This document shows positions 1 through 6,381 of a DNA stretch of 20,972 nucleotides, in pieces (positions within the stretch are counted from its first letter, which is position 1; every line of letters starts with the position of its first letter). Location: NCBI GenBank assembly GCA_036001225.1, contig DASYUM010000013.1:1-20972 (forward strand), in the 5' to 3' direction. Under the pieces are notes generated by a model. That model did not search any database. It saw only the letters and a list, made by a program, of their open reading frames with translations, and was not told where the DNA came from. Made by a program: the position numbers and the translations under genes. This DNA is from DASYUM01 sp036001225 (lineage in GTDB: Bacteria; Methylomirabilota; Methylomirabilia; Rokubacteriales; DASRDR01).

Positions 1-1277
1 GTCTTGTCGTACGGCTCGAGCTTGCAGGTCTTCACCGACTCGGGGTCGCGCACCTTCGCCGGCTCCGACCACGACAGGATCTTGAAGTAGTCGGTCTTGT
101 CGACCGGCTTGTCGTTGGCGGTGGCGAGGTAGATCGTCTGCTGAAGGTGGTGGGAGTTGGGATCGACCCAGGCGTCGTAGTGTTGCATCCGGTCGCGAGC
201 CGGGATCCGATGCCCTTCCAGCGCCTTGATGACCTTGAGGTTGTTGGTGCTGCCGGCTCGCTCGACGGCCTTGGCCAGCTCCCACATGGCCATGTAGGCC
301 TGGTGGAAGACGTTGCCCGGCACGTCGATCCGCGTCTCCGGCCACCGGGCCTGGTACCGCTTGACCAGGTCGGCCACGCCCGGCAGCTCCAGCTTGTGAT
401 ACCAGGTGGTGCAGAACACCCCGAACACCGATTCCACACCCAGGCCGTAGACGTCGGGCCAGTCGAGCTGGTTCTGCAGCCAGGCCGGCTGGCGGTGGAG
501 CTTCATGTCCACCACCTGCTTCTGCATGACCTTCAGGTCGTCGCCGCCCACCGCGGCGGCCACCACGTCGGGCTTGGCCTGCTGGACCCGGAGTAGGATG
601 GGCGAGAAATCGCGGGTCCCGACCGGCACCAGGATCTCGTCGACGACCTCGGCGCCGAACTTCGTCGCCACGCCCCGCACCGCCTTCGAGGTGTTGTGGC
701 CCCACACGTAGTCGTTGGTGAGGAGGAGCCACTTCTTGCCGAACGACTTGATGGCGTTGGCCACCGCCGCCTGCGCGAAGTTCTCGCCGTTGCCGTCCCA
801 GACGAACTTGACGCGGTGGCAGTCCCGGCCGGACTCGGTGGGCGAGCTGGAGTTGGTGTTGAGGTACACGACGCCATACTTCTGAGCCACCTGGCCGATG
901 GCGTTGGCCACCCCCGACTGAATGGCGCCGACCAGGAAGGCCACCTGGTTCCGGGTGATCATCCGCTCGGCGACCCGGGAACCGGTGGCGGGGGTGGTTT
1001 CGGTGTCGGCGGTGAGGTAGGTCAGTTTGCGGCCGAGGACGCCCCCCTTGGCGTTGACCTCCTCGATGGCCATGATGGAGCCGCGCTGCTCGTCCTGCCC
1101 GCTGTTGGCGAACTGGCCGCTGGCGTCGTGGGTGAGGCCGATGAGGATCGGCTTGTCGGTCCGTTGCGCGTACACGTGGGTGTGCCGCCAGGGGCCGAAG
1201 AAGGTGGTCACCCCCGCGCCGGCGGTGGCGGCCGTGCCCTTGAGCAGGGTGCGGCGAGAGATCGGTCTACCCGTCAT
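1..1277 (-). CDS. Tat-exported ABC transporter substrate-binding protein, branched-chain amino acid type (3' partial)
   Basis: A periplasmic receptor of the Leu/Ile/Val-binding (Peripla_BP_6, LivK/UrtA-like) family, which hands ligand to an ABC permease. The frame is open to the window edge, so about 425 residues are seen and the C-terminus is missing. The start at 1277 is an ATG preceded by GGAGGGAGGAG. The N-terminus reads SRRTLLKG at residues 7-14, a twin-arginine signal, followed by an Ala/Gly-rich h-region and a VYAQ cleavage area. The mature protein starts PILIGLTHDASGQFANSGQD and continues AIEEVNAKGGVLGRKL, the usual first strand and helix of this fold. It lies 25 nt downstream of the cupin gene on the same strand, so they are probably cotranscribed. 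Permease and ATPase genes could follow beyond coordinate 1. The ligand cannot be read from sequence; in this family it may be amino acids, urea, amides or aromatic acids. Confidence 0.88.
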   Translation of the reverse strand, partial: MTGRPISRRTLLKGTAATAGAGVTTFFGPWRHTHVYAQRTDKPILIGLTHDASGQFANSGQDEQRGSIMAIEEVNAKGGVLGRKLTYLTADTETTPATGSRVAERMITRNQVAFLVGAIQSGVANAIGQVAQKYGVVYLNTNSSSPTESGRDCHRVKFVWDGNGENFAQAAVANAIKSFGKKWLLLTNDYVWGHNTSKAVRGVATKFGAEVVDEILVPVGTRDFSPILLRVQQAKPDVVAAAVGGDDLKVMQKQVVDMKLHRQPAWLQNQLDWPDVYGLGVESVFGVFCTTWYHKLELPGVADLVKRYQARWPETRIDVPGNVFHQAYMAMWELAKAVERAGSTNNLKVIKALEGHRIPARDRMQHYDAWVDPNSHHLQQTIYLATANDKPVDKTDYFKILSWSEPAKVRDPESVKTCKLEPYDK

Positions 1278-1302
1278 CGCGTCTCCTCCCTCCTGAGTGC
1301 TG

Positions 1303-1704
1303 TTAAGGGGCCACGGTAGTGGTGGGAAAATCGGCCGGCATGGTGATCTCGATCACGGTGTAGTCGTCGGAGTACTCGAGGACCCGGTGATGGATGCCGG
1401 GCTGCTGGTACATGCAGGAGCCCGCTTCGAACCTGACTTCGCCGACCCCTTCGAAGTACGCCCGCGCCCATCCCTTGAGGACGTAGACCATTTGAAAGTC
1501 GAGGGTGTGGTGGTGGAGGTCGCCCGGTCCCTGGCACGGACCGACCGGCCGGATCACATGCGCCCGCACCCGCCCGCCCGTGCGCTCGACCACGCCGAGG
1601 TCGCGATAGGCGAAGAACTCCCGCAGCCCCTCGTCCCACTTCGCGTCGCGCTCGTGGGTGACGTGGAACTGGCCCGTGGGGAAGGTCGTCGTCGGTGCCG
1701 ACAT
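1303..1704 (-). CDS. cupin-domain protein, 133 aa
   Basis: A single-domain cupin (double-stranded beta-helix). Motif 1 is visible as GDLHHHTLDFQMVYVLKGWA, with the His cluster that normally binds a divalent metal. Motif 2 is QPGIHHRVLEYSDD, with a further His pair. The frame is open to an ATG at 1719, but the ATG at 1704 (protein start MSAPTTTF) has GAGGAGG six bases before it, so I chose 1704. The stop is TAA at 1303-1305. It sits between the GntR regulator and the Tat-exported binding protein and probably shares a transcript with the latter. Small cupins of this kind can be dioxygenases, isomerases or ligand sensors; nothing here decides which. Confidence 0.8.
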   Translation of the reverse strand: MSAPTTTFPTGQFHVTHERDAKWDEGLREFFAYRDLGVVERTGGRVRAHVIRPVGPCQGPGDLHHHTLDFQMVYVLKGWARAYFEGVGEVRFEAGSCMYQQPGIHHRVLEYSDDYTVIEITMPADFPTTTVAP

Positions 1705-1960
1705 GGTGCCTCCTCGCATCTACGTCGTTTCGGCCAGCCGCTTGATCACGAAGCAGCCGTCGCTCACACGATCGCCATGGCGCCGGGCCGAGAACCGAGC
1801 AGCCCTAGGACGCAGGGAGGAGGCGCGCCGAGGCGTATGCCGCGCCCGCGCGCCATCGGACGTCGCGGGGCTGGGGCCCCGCCGTCCGGGGCGCGCCACC
1901 CGAAGTCGAGGCGCGCCGACGACCGAGGACGCCGGGATGCGACGGTTATCGGCACGGCGC
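1705..1960. other. 256-bp intergenic region between the GntR regulator and the cupin
   Basis: No convincing gene. It contains one copy of a 22-bp direct repeat (1722-1743) that matches the 3' end of the upstream GntR gene. It also holds a GC-rich perfect hairpin at 1866-1881 (CGGGGC, loop TGGG, GCCCCG) about 80 nt past the GntR stop, which could act as a weak transcription barrier but has no T-run. Three GGCGCGCC octamers occur at 1822, 1890 and 1910. Minus-strand translation just before the cupin gives a tail VIKRLAETT ending at a TAG at 1720-1722. Confidence 0.5.
1722..1743. repeat. 22-bp direct repeat, copy 1 (copy of the GntR 3' end)
   Basis: Perfect 22-bp match to 1963-1984, beginning ACGTCGTTTCGGCCAGCCGC. 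Read on the minus strand it encodes KRLAETT and is followed by a TAG stop. The cupin ribosome-binding site and start codon follow within 20 bases. Confidence 0.75.
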
Positions 1961-2707
1961 TCACGTCGTTTCGGCCAGCCGCTTCATCGCCTGCAACCGG
2001 TGGCGCTCGATGGCCTTGGCCGCCCGCGCCGCGTCCTGAGCCTCCAGCGCCTCGAGGATTTCCTCGTGCTCGACCAGCGACTCCTTGGCGAACCCGCCCC
2101 GGCGCGCGTGCATGATGACCCGGTAGTATTCGCCGCGGTCCCAGACGTTTTGCAGGACCTGGACGACCTGGCGGAGGCCCGACGTCTCCCACAGCACCCG
2201 GTGAAAGTCGCTGTCGGCCGCCACCGCCCGCGCCGTATTGCCGGCCGCCCGGGCGGCGATGATCTCCTCCTGCAGGGCGCGGAGCCGCTTGAGCACGGCC
2301 GGCGCGATCTTGCCGTCCGCTTCGCGAACGCACAGTGCCTCCAGCGCCGCCATCAGGAGGAAGCGCTCGCGGAACTCCTCGGGTGAGAGGGTCGCCACGA
2401 CCACGTCCTTGTGGGGGTTGATGCGGACGAAGCCCTCGCTCTCCAGCCGCCGGAGGGCCTGCATGACCGGGATCCGGCTGATGCCGCCCGCCTTGGCGAC
2501 GGCGCTGGCGACGATGCGCTGACCGGGGGCCAGCTGGCCTTCGACCAGGGCGCGGCGAATCCGGCGGTAGGCGAGCTCCTCCAGCGTCTGGTGCTCGAGC
2601 GGCGCCGGGAAGAGCGCGTGGGCCGCCGCCGGCGGAGCCGGGGCCGGAGGGGCGGCCGGTGGCCGCCGCCGGGGACGAAGCAGCCGGGGTCGGGCTCGGC
2701 GGGGCAT
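1961..2707 (-). CDS. GntR-family transcriptional regulator, FCD (FadR C-terminal) subfamily
   Basis: A 248-aa transcription factor with an N-terminal winged helix (LEELAYRRIRRALVEGQLAP, then the recognition region SRIPVMQALRRLESEGFVRI). The all-helical FCD ligand-binding domain carries the usual metal ligands: Asp/His in DSDFHRVLWETSG, His in EHEEILEAL and His in IERHRLQAM. The frame is open up to 2758, but the extra 17 residues would be encoded inside the candidate operator, so I prefer the ATG at 2707 (MPRRARP). That start has GGAGG 12 nt upstream, a slightly long spacing. An unusual Arg/Pro/Ala-rich stretch of about 30 residues precedes the DNA-binding domain. The gene lies 99 bp downstream of hcmA on the same strand and upstream of the cupin and binding protein. 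It probably regulates itself and one or both neighbouring acid-utilisation units through an organic-acid or acyl-CoA ligand. Confidence 0.87.
   Translation of the reverse strand: MPRRARPRLLRPRRRPPAAPPAPAPPAAAHALFPAPLEHQTLEELAYRRIRRALVEGQLAPGQRIVASAVAKAGGISRIPVMQALRRLESEGFVRINPHKDVVVATLSPEEFRERFLLMAALEALCVREADGKIAPAVLKRLRALQEEIIAARAAGNTARAVAADSDFHRVLWETSGLRQVVQVLQNVWDRGEYYRVIMHARRGGFAKESLVEHEEILEALEAQDAARAAKAIERHRLQAMKRLAETT
1963..1984. repeat. 22-bp direct repeat, copy 2 (3' end of the GntR gene)
   Basis: The last codons of the GntR regulator (KRLAETT plus the first base of the stop). Identical over 22 bp to 1722-1743, with 219 bp between the copies. Confidence 0.75.
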
Positions 2708-2725
2708 CGAGACCGCGGGCCTCCT

Positions 2726-2751
2726 TTGTATATCGTATGCCGTGTATACAA
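2726..2751. promoter_or_regulatory. candidate GntR operator, TTGTATA-N12-TATACAA
   Basis: A perfect 7-bp inverted repeat TTGTATA (2726-2732) and TATACAA (2745-2751) with a 12-bp spacer; the right arm is embedded in the 8-bp palindrome TGTATACA (2743-2750). The element is AT-rich in an otherwise very GC-rich region and lies immediately upstream of the GntR start and its Shine-Dalgarno. FCD-type GntR regulators commonly bind TNGTNNNACNA-like palindromes, so this fits an autoregulatory operator. The link to this regulator is inference from position and shape. Confidence 0.6.
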
Positions 2752-2806
2752 TATGCAATCTGATCCGCCTGTCAAGCGGGATTTGGGCCGGGAAATGCCG
2801 TCGGGG

Positions 2807-4489
2807 TCAGAAGACGGGCTGTTCGACGTAGGCGCCGAAGACCCCCCGCAGCCGGTTGACGATCTCGCCGAGGGTGGCCCGGGCCTTCACCAGCTCGATG
2901 GTCACCGGCATGAGGTTCACGGCCGGGTCGCGCGCCTCGCGTTCCAGCCGCTCGAGCAGGGCCGCCACCGGCGCCGCCTCGCGGCGGGCCTTCGCCGCCC
3001 GCAGCCCGGCGACCTGCCGGGCCTCGACCGCGGGATCGACCCGGTGGATCGCGAGCCGGGTCGTCTCCTCCGGCTCCACGTACTTGTTGACGCCGATCAC
3101 CGGCTGCTCGCCCGCCGCCTTCCGGCGCGCGAAGGCGTAGGCGGCGTCGGCGATCTCGCGCTGGAAGTACCCCTCCTCGATCGCGCGGACGGTCCCGCCC
3201 ATCGCGTCGACCTCGTTCAGGATCGCGAAGACCTCGGCCTCGATCCGATTGGTGAGGGCCTCCAGGTAGTAGGAGCCGCCCAGCGGGTCGGCGACTTGCG
3301 GGATCCGGGTCTCCTCGGCGAGGATCTGCTGGGTGCGGAGGGCGACCTTCATCGCCTCCTCGGACGGGATCGCGTAGGCCTCGTCGAGCCCATTGGTGTG
3401 GAGGGACTGGGCGCCCCCCAGCACGGCCGCCAGGGCCTGCAGCGCGGTGCGGACGACGTTGTTGAGCGGCTGGGCCTTGGTGAGGGTGGCGGCCGCCGTC
3501 TGGCAGTGGAAGCGGAGCCGCATGGACTCGGGCCGCGTGGCGCCGAAGCGCTGACGCATGATCTTGGCCCAGGCCCGCCGGGCGGCCCGGAACTTGGCCA
3601 CCTCCTCGATGAAGTCGGCTTGGGCGATGAAGTAGAACGCGAGCCGCGGGGCGAAGGCATCCACCGGCCGCCCGGTCTTCAGCACCTCCTCGACGTAGGC
3701 GATGCCGTTGGCGAGGGTGAAGGCCACCTCCTGCACCGCGGTGGCCCCCGCCTCCGAGATGTGGTAGCCGCTGATGTTGATCGGGTTGTAGCGCGGCAGG
3801 CGCTCGGCGCAGAAGACGATGACGTCGCGGACCAGTCGCAGCGAGGGCCGGATCGGGAAGATCCACTCCTTCTGGGCGACGTACTCCTTCAGGATGTCGG
3901 CCTGCACGGTGCCCGACAGCTTGGCCGGATCGAGGCCGCGGGCCTCGGCCACCGCGACGTACATGGCGAGGAGAATCCAGGCCGTCGGGTTGATGGTCAT
4001 GGAGACCGAGATCCGCTCGAGGTCGATCCCGGCGAAGAGCGCGTCCACGTCCTCGATGGTGTCCACGGCGACGCCTTCGCGGCCCACCTCGCCCAGCGCC
4101 CGGGGGTCGTCGGAGTCGTAGCCCATCAGGGTCGGCATGTCGAAGTCCACCGACAGCCCGGTCTGGCCCTGGCCGATCAGATAATGGAAGCGCTGGTTGG
4201 TGTCCTCGCCGGTCCCGTAGCCGGCGATCTGGCGCATCGTCCAGAGCCGGCCCCGGTACATCGTCGGGTACGGTCCCCGCGTGAACGGGTAGCGCCCGGG
4301 CAGGCCGATCTCCTCGAACGGCGTGTCGGCGATGTCCTCGGGGGTGTAGATCCGGTGCACGGGAATGCCGGACGCCGTCGTGTAGGTGTCGCGGGCCTCG
4401 GGTTGACGCGCGCGGAAGGCGCGCAGCTCGCCGGCTTCCCACTCCTTCCGGATGGAGCGGATGCGCTGGATCGCTTCAGGGTCGAACAT
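2807..4489 (-). CDS. hcmA: 2-hydroxyisobutyryl-CoA mutase, large (catalytic) subunit
   Basis: B12-dependent acyl-CoA mutase TIM-barrel subunit, 560 aa, without the C-terminal cobalamin domain, which is a separate gene (hcmB). The family fold is clear: FTRGPYPTMY, QADILKEY, ISGYHISEAG with the catalytic His243, FHCQTAAATLT and SLHTNGLDEA. Substrate-specificity residues, by alignment to Propionibacterium methylmalonyl-CoA mutase, are Tyr89 to Ile88, Ala116 to Asp115 and Arg207 to Gln206. Loss of Arg207 argues against a carboxylated (methylmalonyl) substrate. Isobutyryl-CoA mutase has Phe/Gln; Ile + Asp + Gln is the signature of Aquincola HcmA (I90, D117, Q208), with a constant offset of two. 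HcmA interconverts 2-hydroxyisobutyryl-CoA and (S)-3-hydroxybutyryl-CoA. The gene starts inside the 3' end of the ligase gene (14-nt overlap), so translation is probably coupled. A related 2-hydroxyacyl-CoA substrate remains possible. Confidence 0.82.
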   Translation of the reverse strand: MFDPEAIQRIRSIRKEWEAGELRAFRARQPEARDTYTTASGIPVHRIYTPEDIADTPFEEIGLPGRYPFTRGPYPTMYRGRLWTMRQIAGYGTGEDTNQRFHYLIGQGQTGLSVDFDMPTLMGYDSDDPRALGEVGREGVAVDTIEDVDALFAGIDLERISVSMTINPTAWILLAMYVAVAEARGLDPAKLSGTVQADILKEYVAQKEWIFPIRPSLRLVRDVIVFCAERLPRYNPINISGYHISEAGATAVQEVAFTLANGIAYVEEVLKTGRPVDAFAPRLAFYFIAQADFIEEVAKFRAARRAWAKIMRQRFGATRPESMRLRFHCQTAAATLTKAQPLNNVVRTALQALAAVLGGAQSLHTNGLDEAYAIPSEEAMKVALRTQQILAEETRIPQVADPLGGSYYLEALTNRIEAEVFAILNEVDAMGGTVRAIEEGYFQREIADAAYAFARRKAAGEQPVIGVNKYVEPEETTRLAIHRVDPAVEARQVAGLRAAKARREAAPVAALLERLEREARDPAVNLMPVTIELVKARATLGEIVNRLRGVFGAYVEQPVF

Positions 4490-5912
4490 CGCGGGCCCTC
4501 ACTTCCCGGTAGAGGTCTCGGTCATCGACGACCCGCTGGGCCTTGAACTCCGAGCGGGGCAGCGTCCCCGGCGGCACCAACTCGACCACCGGATGGACGC
4601 CGAGCCGCGCCCGCAGCCGCTCGCGCATGTCGGTGCGGAGCGTGGCCTGGGCGGCGGGGCCGGCGTGGGTCGGCGCGTACTCGGCCCGGATCAACAGCTC
4701 GTCCATCGCCTCCCGACGGGAGACGATCACCCGGAACTCGCCCCCGAAGCCGGCGATCGCCCGGAGGGTATCCTCGATCGCGCTGGGGTAAACGTTCTCG
4801 CCCCGGACGATGATCATGTCGTCGAAGCGGCCATAGATTCCGTCGGGCAGCCGCGGATAGGTCCGCCGGCAGCGACACGGGTCGTCCACCCACCGGGTGC
4901 GGTCTCCGGAGACGAAGCGAATCATCGGCTGCGAGGTCCGCTCGAGGTGGGTGTAGACCAGCGCCCCCTCCTGCCCGTAGGGCACCGGCCGGTAGGTCTC
5001 CGGATCGCAGACCTGCGTGTAGACGATATCCTGCCAGAGGTGCATGCCGGCCCGGTAGCGGCACTCGGCATTGGTCATCCAGGGCGTCATCTCGGCCATG
5101 CTGCCCATGTCCACGCAGATGCCGCCGAAGGTCGCCTCGATCAGCCGCTTGGTCGCCGGAATCCCCGCTCCCGGCTCCCCCGAGAAGAACAAGATGCGCA
5201 GCCCCAGCCCCCGCGGGTCGATGCCCTCCCGGCGCGCCGTCTCGGCGAAGTGGAGCGCGTACGACGGCGTGCCGTAGAAGGCGGTGGGCCGGATCTCCTG
5301 GGCCCATTGGACCGCCATCAGCGTCTGGCCGGCGACGCCGGCCCCGAACGGGAACATGGTCGCGCCCAGCCGCTCCCCGCCCTTCAGCGTTCCCCACGAA
5401 CCCATGTAGAGACTGAAGAACGAGCAGATCAGGATGCGATCGGACGGCCGGAGGCCGGTGCCCCACATGATGCGGGCGTGGGCTTCCCCGATCCGCTCCC
5501 AGTCGTCCGGCCCGATGCCGAACACGGTCGGGTGACCGGTGGTCCCGCTGGTGCCGTGGATGCGGGCCACGTCGCCGGGCGCGATGCCGAGGTAATCGCC
5601 GAACGGCGGATGGCTCGCCTGGGCCGCCCGCAGATCGGCCTTCTGGACGACCGGGAACCGGGCGAGGTCCTCCAGGCGCTGGAGCGTGGCCGGCGAGACC
5701 CCGGCGGCTTCCCACGTCCGGCGGTAGAACGGGCAGCGCTCCCAGGCGTAGGCGATCTGGCCCTGCAGCTTGGCGAGGATGACGGCATCCCGGGCGGCCG
5801 GCTCCGCGCACTCCAGCGCAGGAAACCAGTGCTCCGCCTCCGGCGGCGGCCGGTAGGCCGGGTCGAAGTGCGGCGGCCACAGAGCGTGATCGACGGCGGC
5901 CGGCCGCGCCAC
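4476..5912 (-). CDS. hcl: acyl-CoA ligase of the phenylacetate-CoA ligase family, probably 2-hydroxyisobutyrate-CoA ligase
   Basis: AMP-forming acyl-CoA synthetase, 478 aa, close in length to PaaK-type enzymes. The ATP-binding P-loop is HGTSGTTGHP (residues 119-128). The hinge/A8 region is GRFDDMIIVRGENVYPSAIE. The C-terminal SEFKAQRV supplies the likely catalytic Lys457. A small Cys pair occurs at CRCRR before the hinge. The start is a GTG at 5912, 8 nt after the hcmB stop, without a strong Shine-Dalgarno, so translation may be coupled. Its 3' end overlaps hcmA by 14 nt. Aquincola-type clusters place a ligase of this family between the two mutase subunits, where it makes 2-hydroxyisobutyryl-CoA from the acid, ATP and CoA; the order here is the same in mirror image. 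The specific acid is inferred from that context; by sequence alone it is a PaaK-family ligase. Confidence 0.75.
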   Translation of the reverse strand: MARPAAVDHALWPPHFDPAYRPPPEAEHWFPALECAEPAARDAVILAKLQGQIAYAWERCPFYRRTWEAAGVSPATLQRLEDLARFPVVQKADLRAAQASHPPFGDYLGIAPGDVARIHGTSGTTGHPTVFGIGPDDWERIGEAHARIMWGTGLRPSDRILICSFFSLYMGSWGTLKGGERLGATMFPFGAGVAGQTLMAVQWAQEIRPTAFYGTPSYALHFAETARREGIDPRGLGLRILFFSGEPGAGIPATKRLIEATFGGICVDMGSMAEMTPWMTNAECRYRAGMHLWQDIVYTQVCDPETYRPVPYGQEGALVYTHLERTSQPMIRFVSGDRTRWVDDPCRCRRTYPRLPDGIYGRFDDMIIVRGENVYPSAIEDTLRAIAGFGGEFRVIVSRREAMDELLIRAEYAPTHAGPAAQATLRTDMRERLRARLGVHPVVELVPPGTLPRSEFKAQRVVDDRDLYREVRARDVRP

Positions 5913-5920
5913 CGGCCGAC

Positions 5921-6313
5921 TCAGCCGCGCGGCCGGGCTGCGGTCACCAGCTCCCGCAGGCGCGACGCGATCGCGTCGGGGGACGTGTCCTGGAGCATCA
6001 CGTCGCGGACGCCGAGCGCCTTGAGGGCCGGGATGTCCTCGTCGGGAATGACGCCGCCGGCCACCACCAGGATGTCGTCAGCACCCGCCCCGCGGAGGAG
6101 GTCGAGGATGCGCGGGATCAGCGTCATGTGAGCCCCCGACAAGAGGCTGATCCCGATCACGTCCACGTCCTCCTGGACGGCGGCGGCCACCACCTGCTCC
6201 GGCGTCCGATGGAGCCCGGTGTAGACGACCTCCAGCCCGGCGTCACGCAGTGCGCGCGCCACCACCTTGATGCCGCGGTCGTGCCCGTCGAGCCCGACCT
6301 TGGCCATGAGCAC
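5921..6313 (-). CDS. hcmB: B12-binding small subunit of 2-hydroxyisobutyryl-CoA mutase
   Basis: A stand-alone cobalamin-binding Rossmann-like domain of about 130 aa. It carries the base-off/His-on motif MAKVGLDGHDRG, where Asp and His of DGH contact the lower face of cobalt, followed by GISLLSGAHMTLIP (the SxxS/GG-type loop) and VVAGGVIPDEDI. It supplies the coenzyme to HcmA. The usual first strand reads KPIRVLMAK; the open frame includes it but has no ATG upstream. The GTG at 6313 starts inside that strand. An in-frame CTG at 6340, preceded by GAGGGG, would give the full strand (LGPDSKPIRVLMAK) and may be the true start. An in-frame TGA lies just upstream. It is the first gene of the hcmB-hcl-hcmA unit, 41-68 nt after the binding-protein gene. 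Confidence 0.82.
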   Translation of the reverse strand: MLMAKVGLDGHDRGIKVVARALRDAGLEVVYTGLHRTPEQVVAAAVQEDVDVIGISLLSGAHMTLIPRILDLLRGAGADDILVVAGGVIPDEDIPALKALGVRDVMLQDTSPDAIASRLRELVTAARPRG

Positions 6314-6354
6314 CCGGATCGGCTTGCTGTCGGGACCCAGAGCCCCTCACCCTG

Positions 6355-6378
6355 CCCGCTCCCCCAGTGGGGAGCGGG
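6355..6378. repeat. perfect 10-bp hairpin, REP-like or attenuator, between the binding-protein gene and hcmB
   Basis: CCCGCTCCCC, loop CAGT, GGGGAGCGGG. It sits a few bases past the stop of the family-5 binding-protein gene and just before hcmB. No T-run follows on either strand, so it is not a classical intrinsic terminator. The flanking CCCCTCACCCTGCCCGCTCC resembles a palindromic intergenic repeat seen in many GC-rich genomes. It could stabilise the upstream mRNA or reduce read-through into the hcm cluster. Confidence 0.65.
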
Positions 6379-6381
6379 AAC

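Noticed and set aside
1822..1917. Three GGCGCGCC octamers within 96 bp
   Set aside because: The octamer also occurs inside several genes in this GC-rich window, so local clustering is weak evidence for a site.
2411..4546. Long plus-strand open frame opposite hcmA
   Set aside because: It is antisense to a clearly conserved mutase. The translation is Gly/Arg/Asp/Leu-rich without domains, as expected for GC-rich complementary strands.
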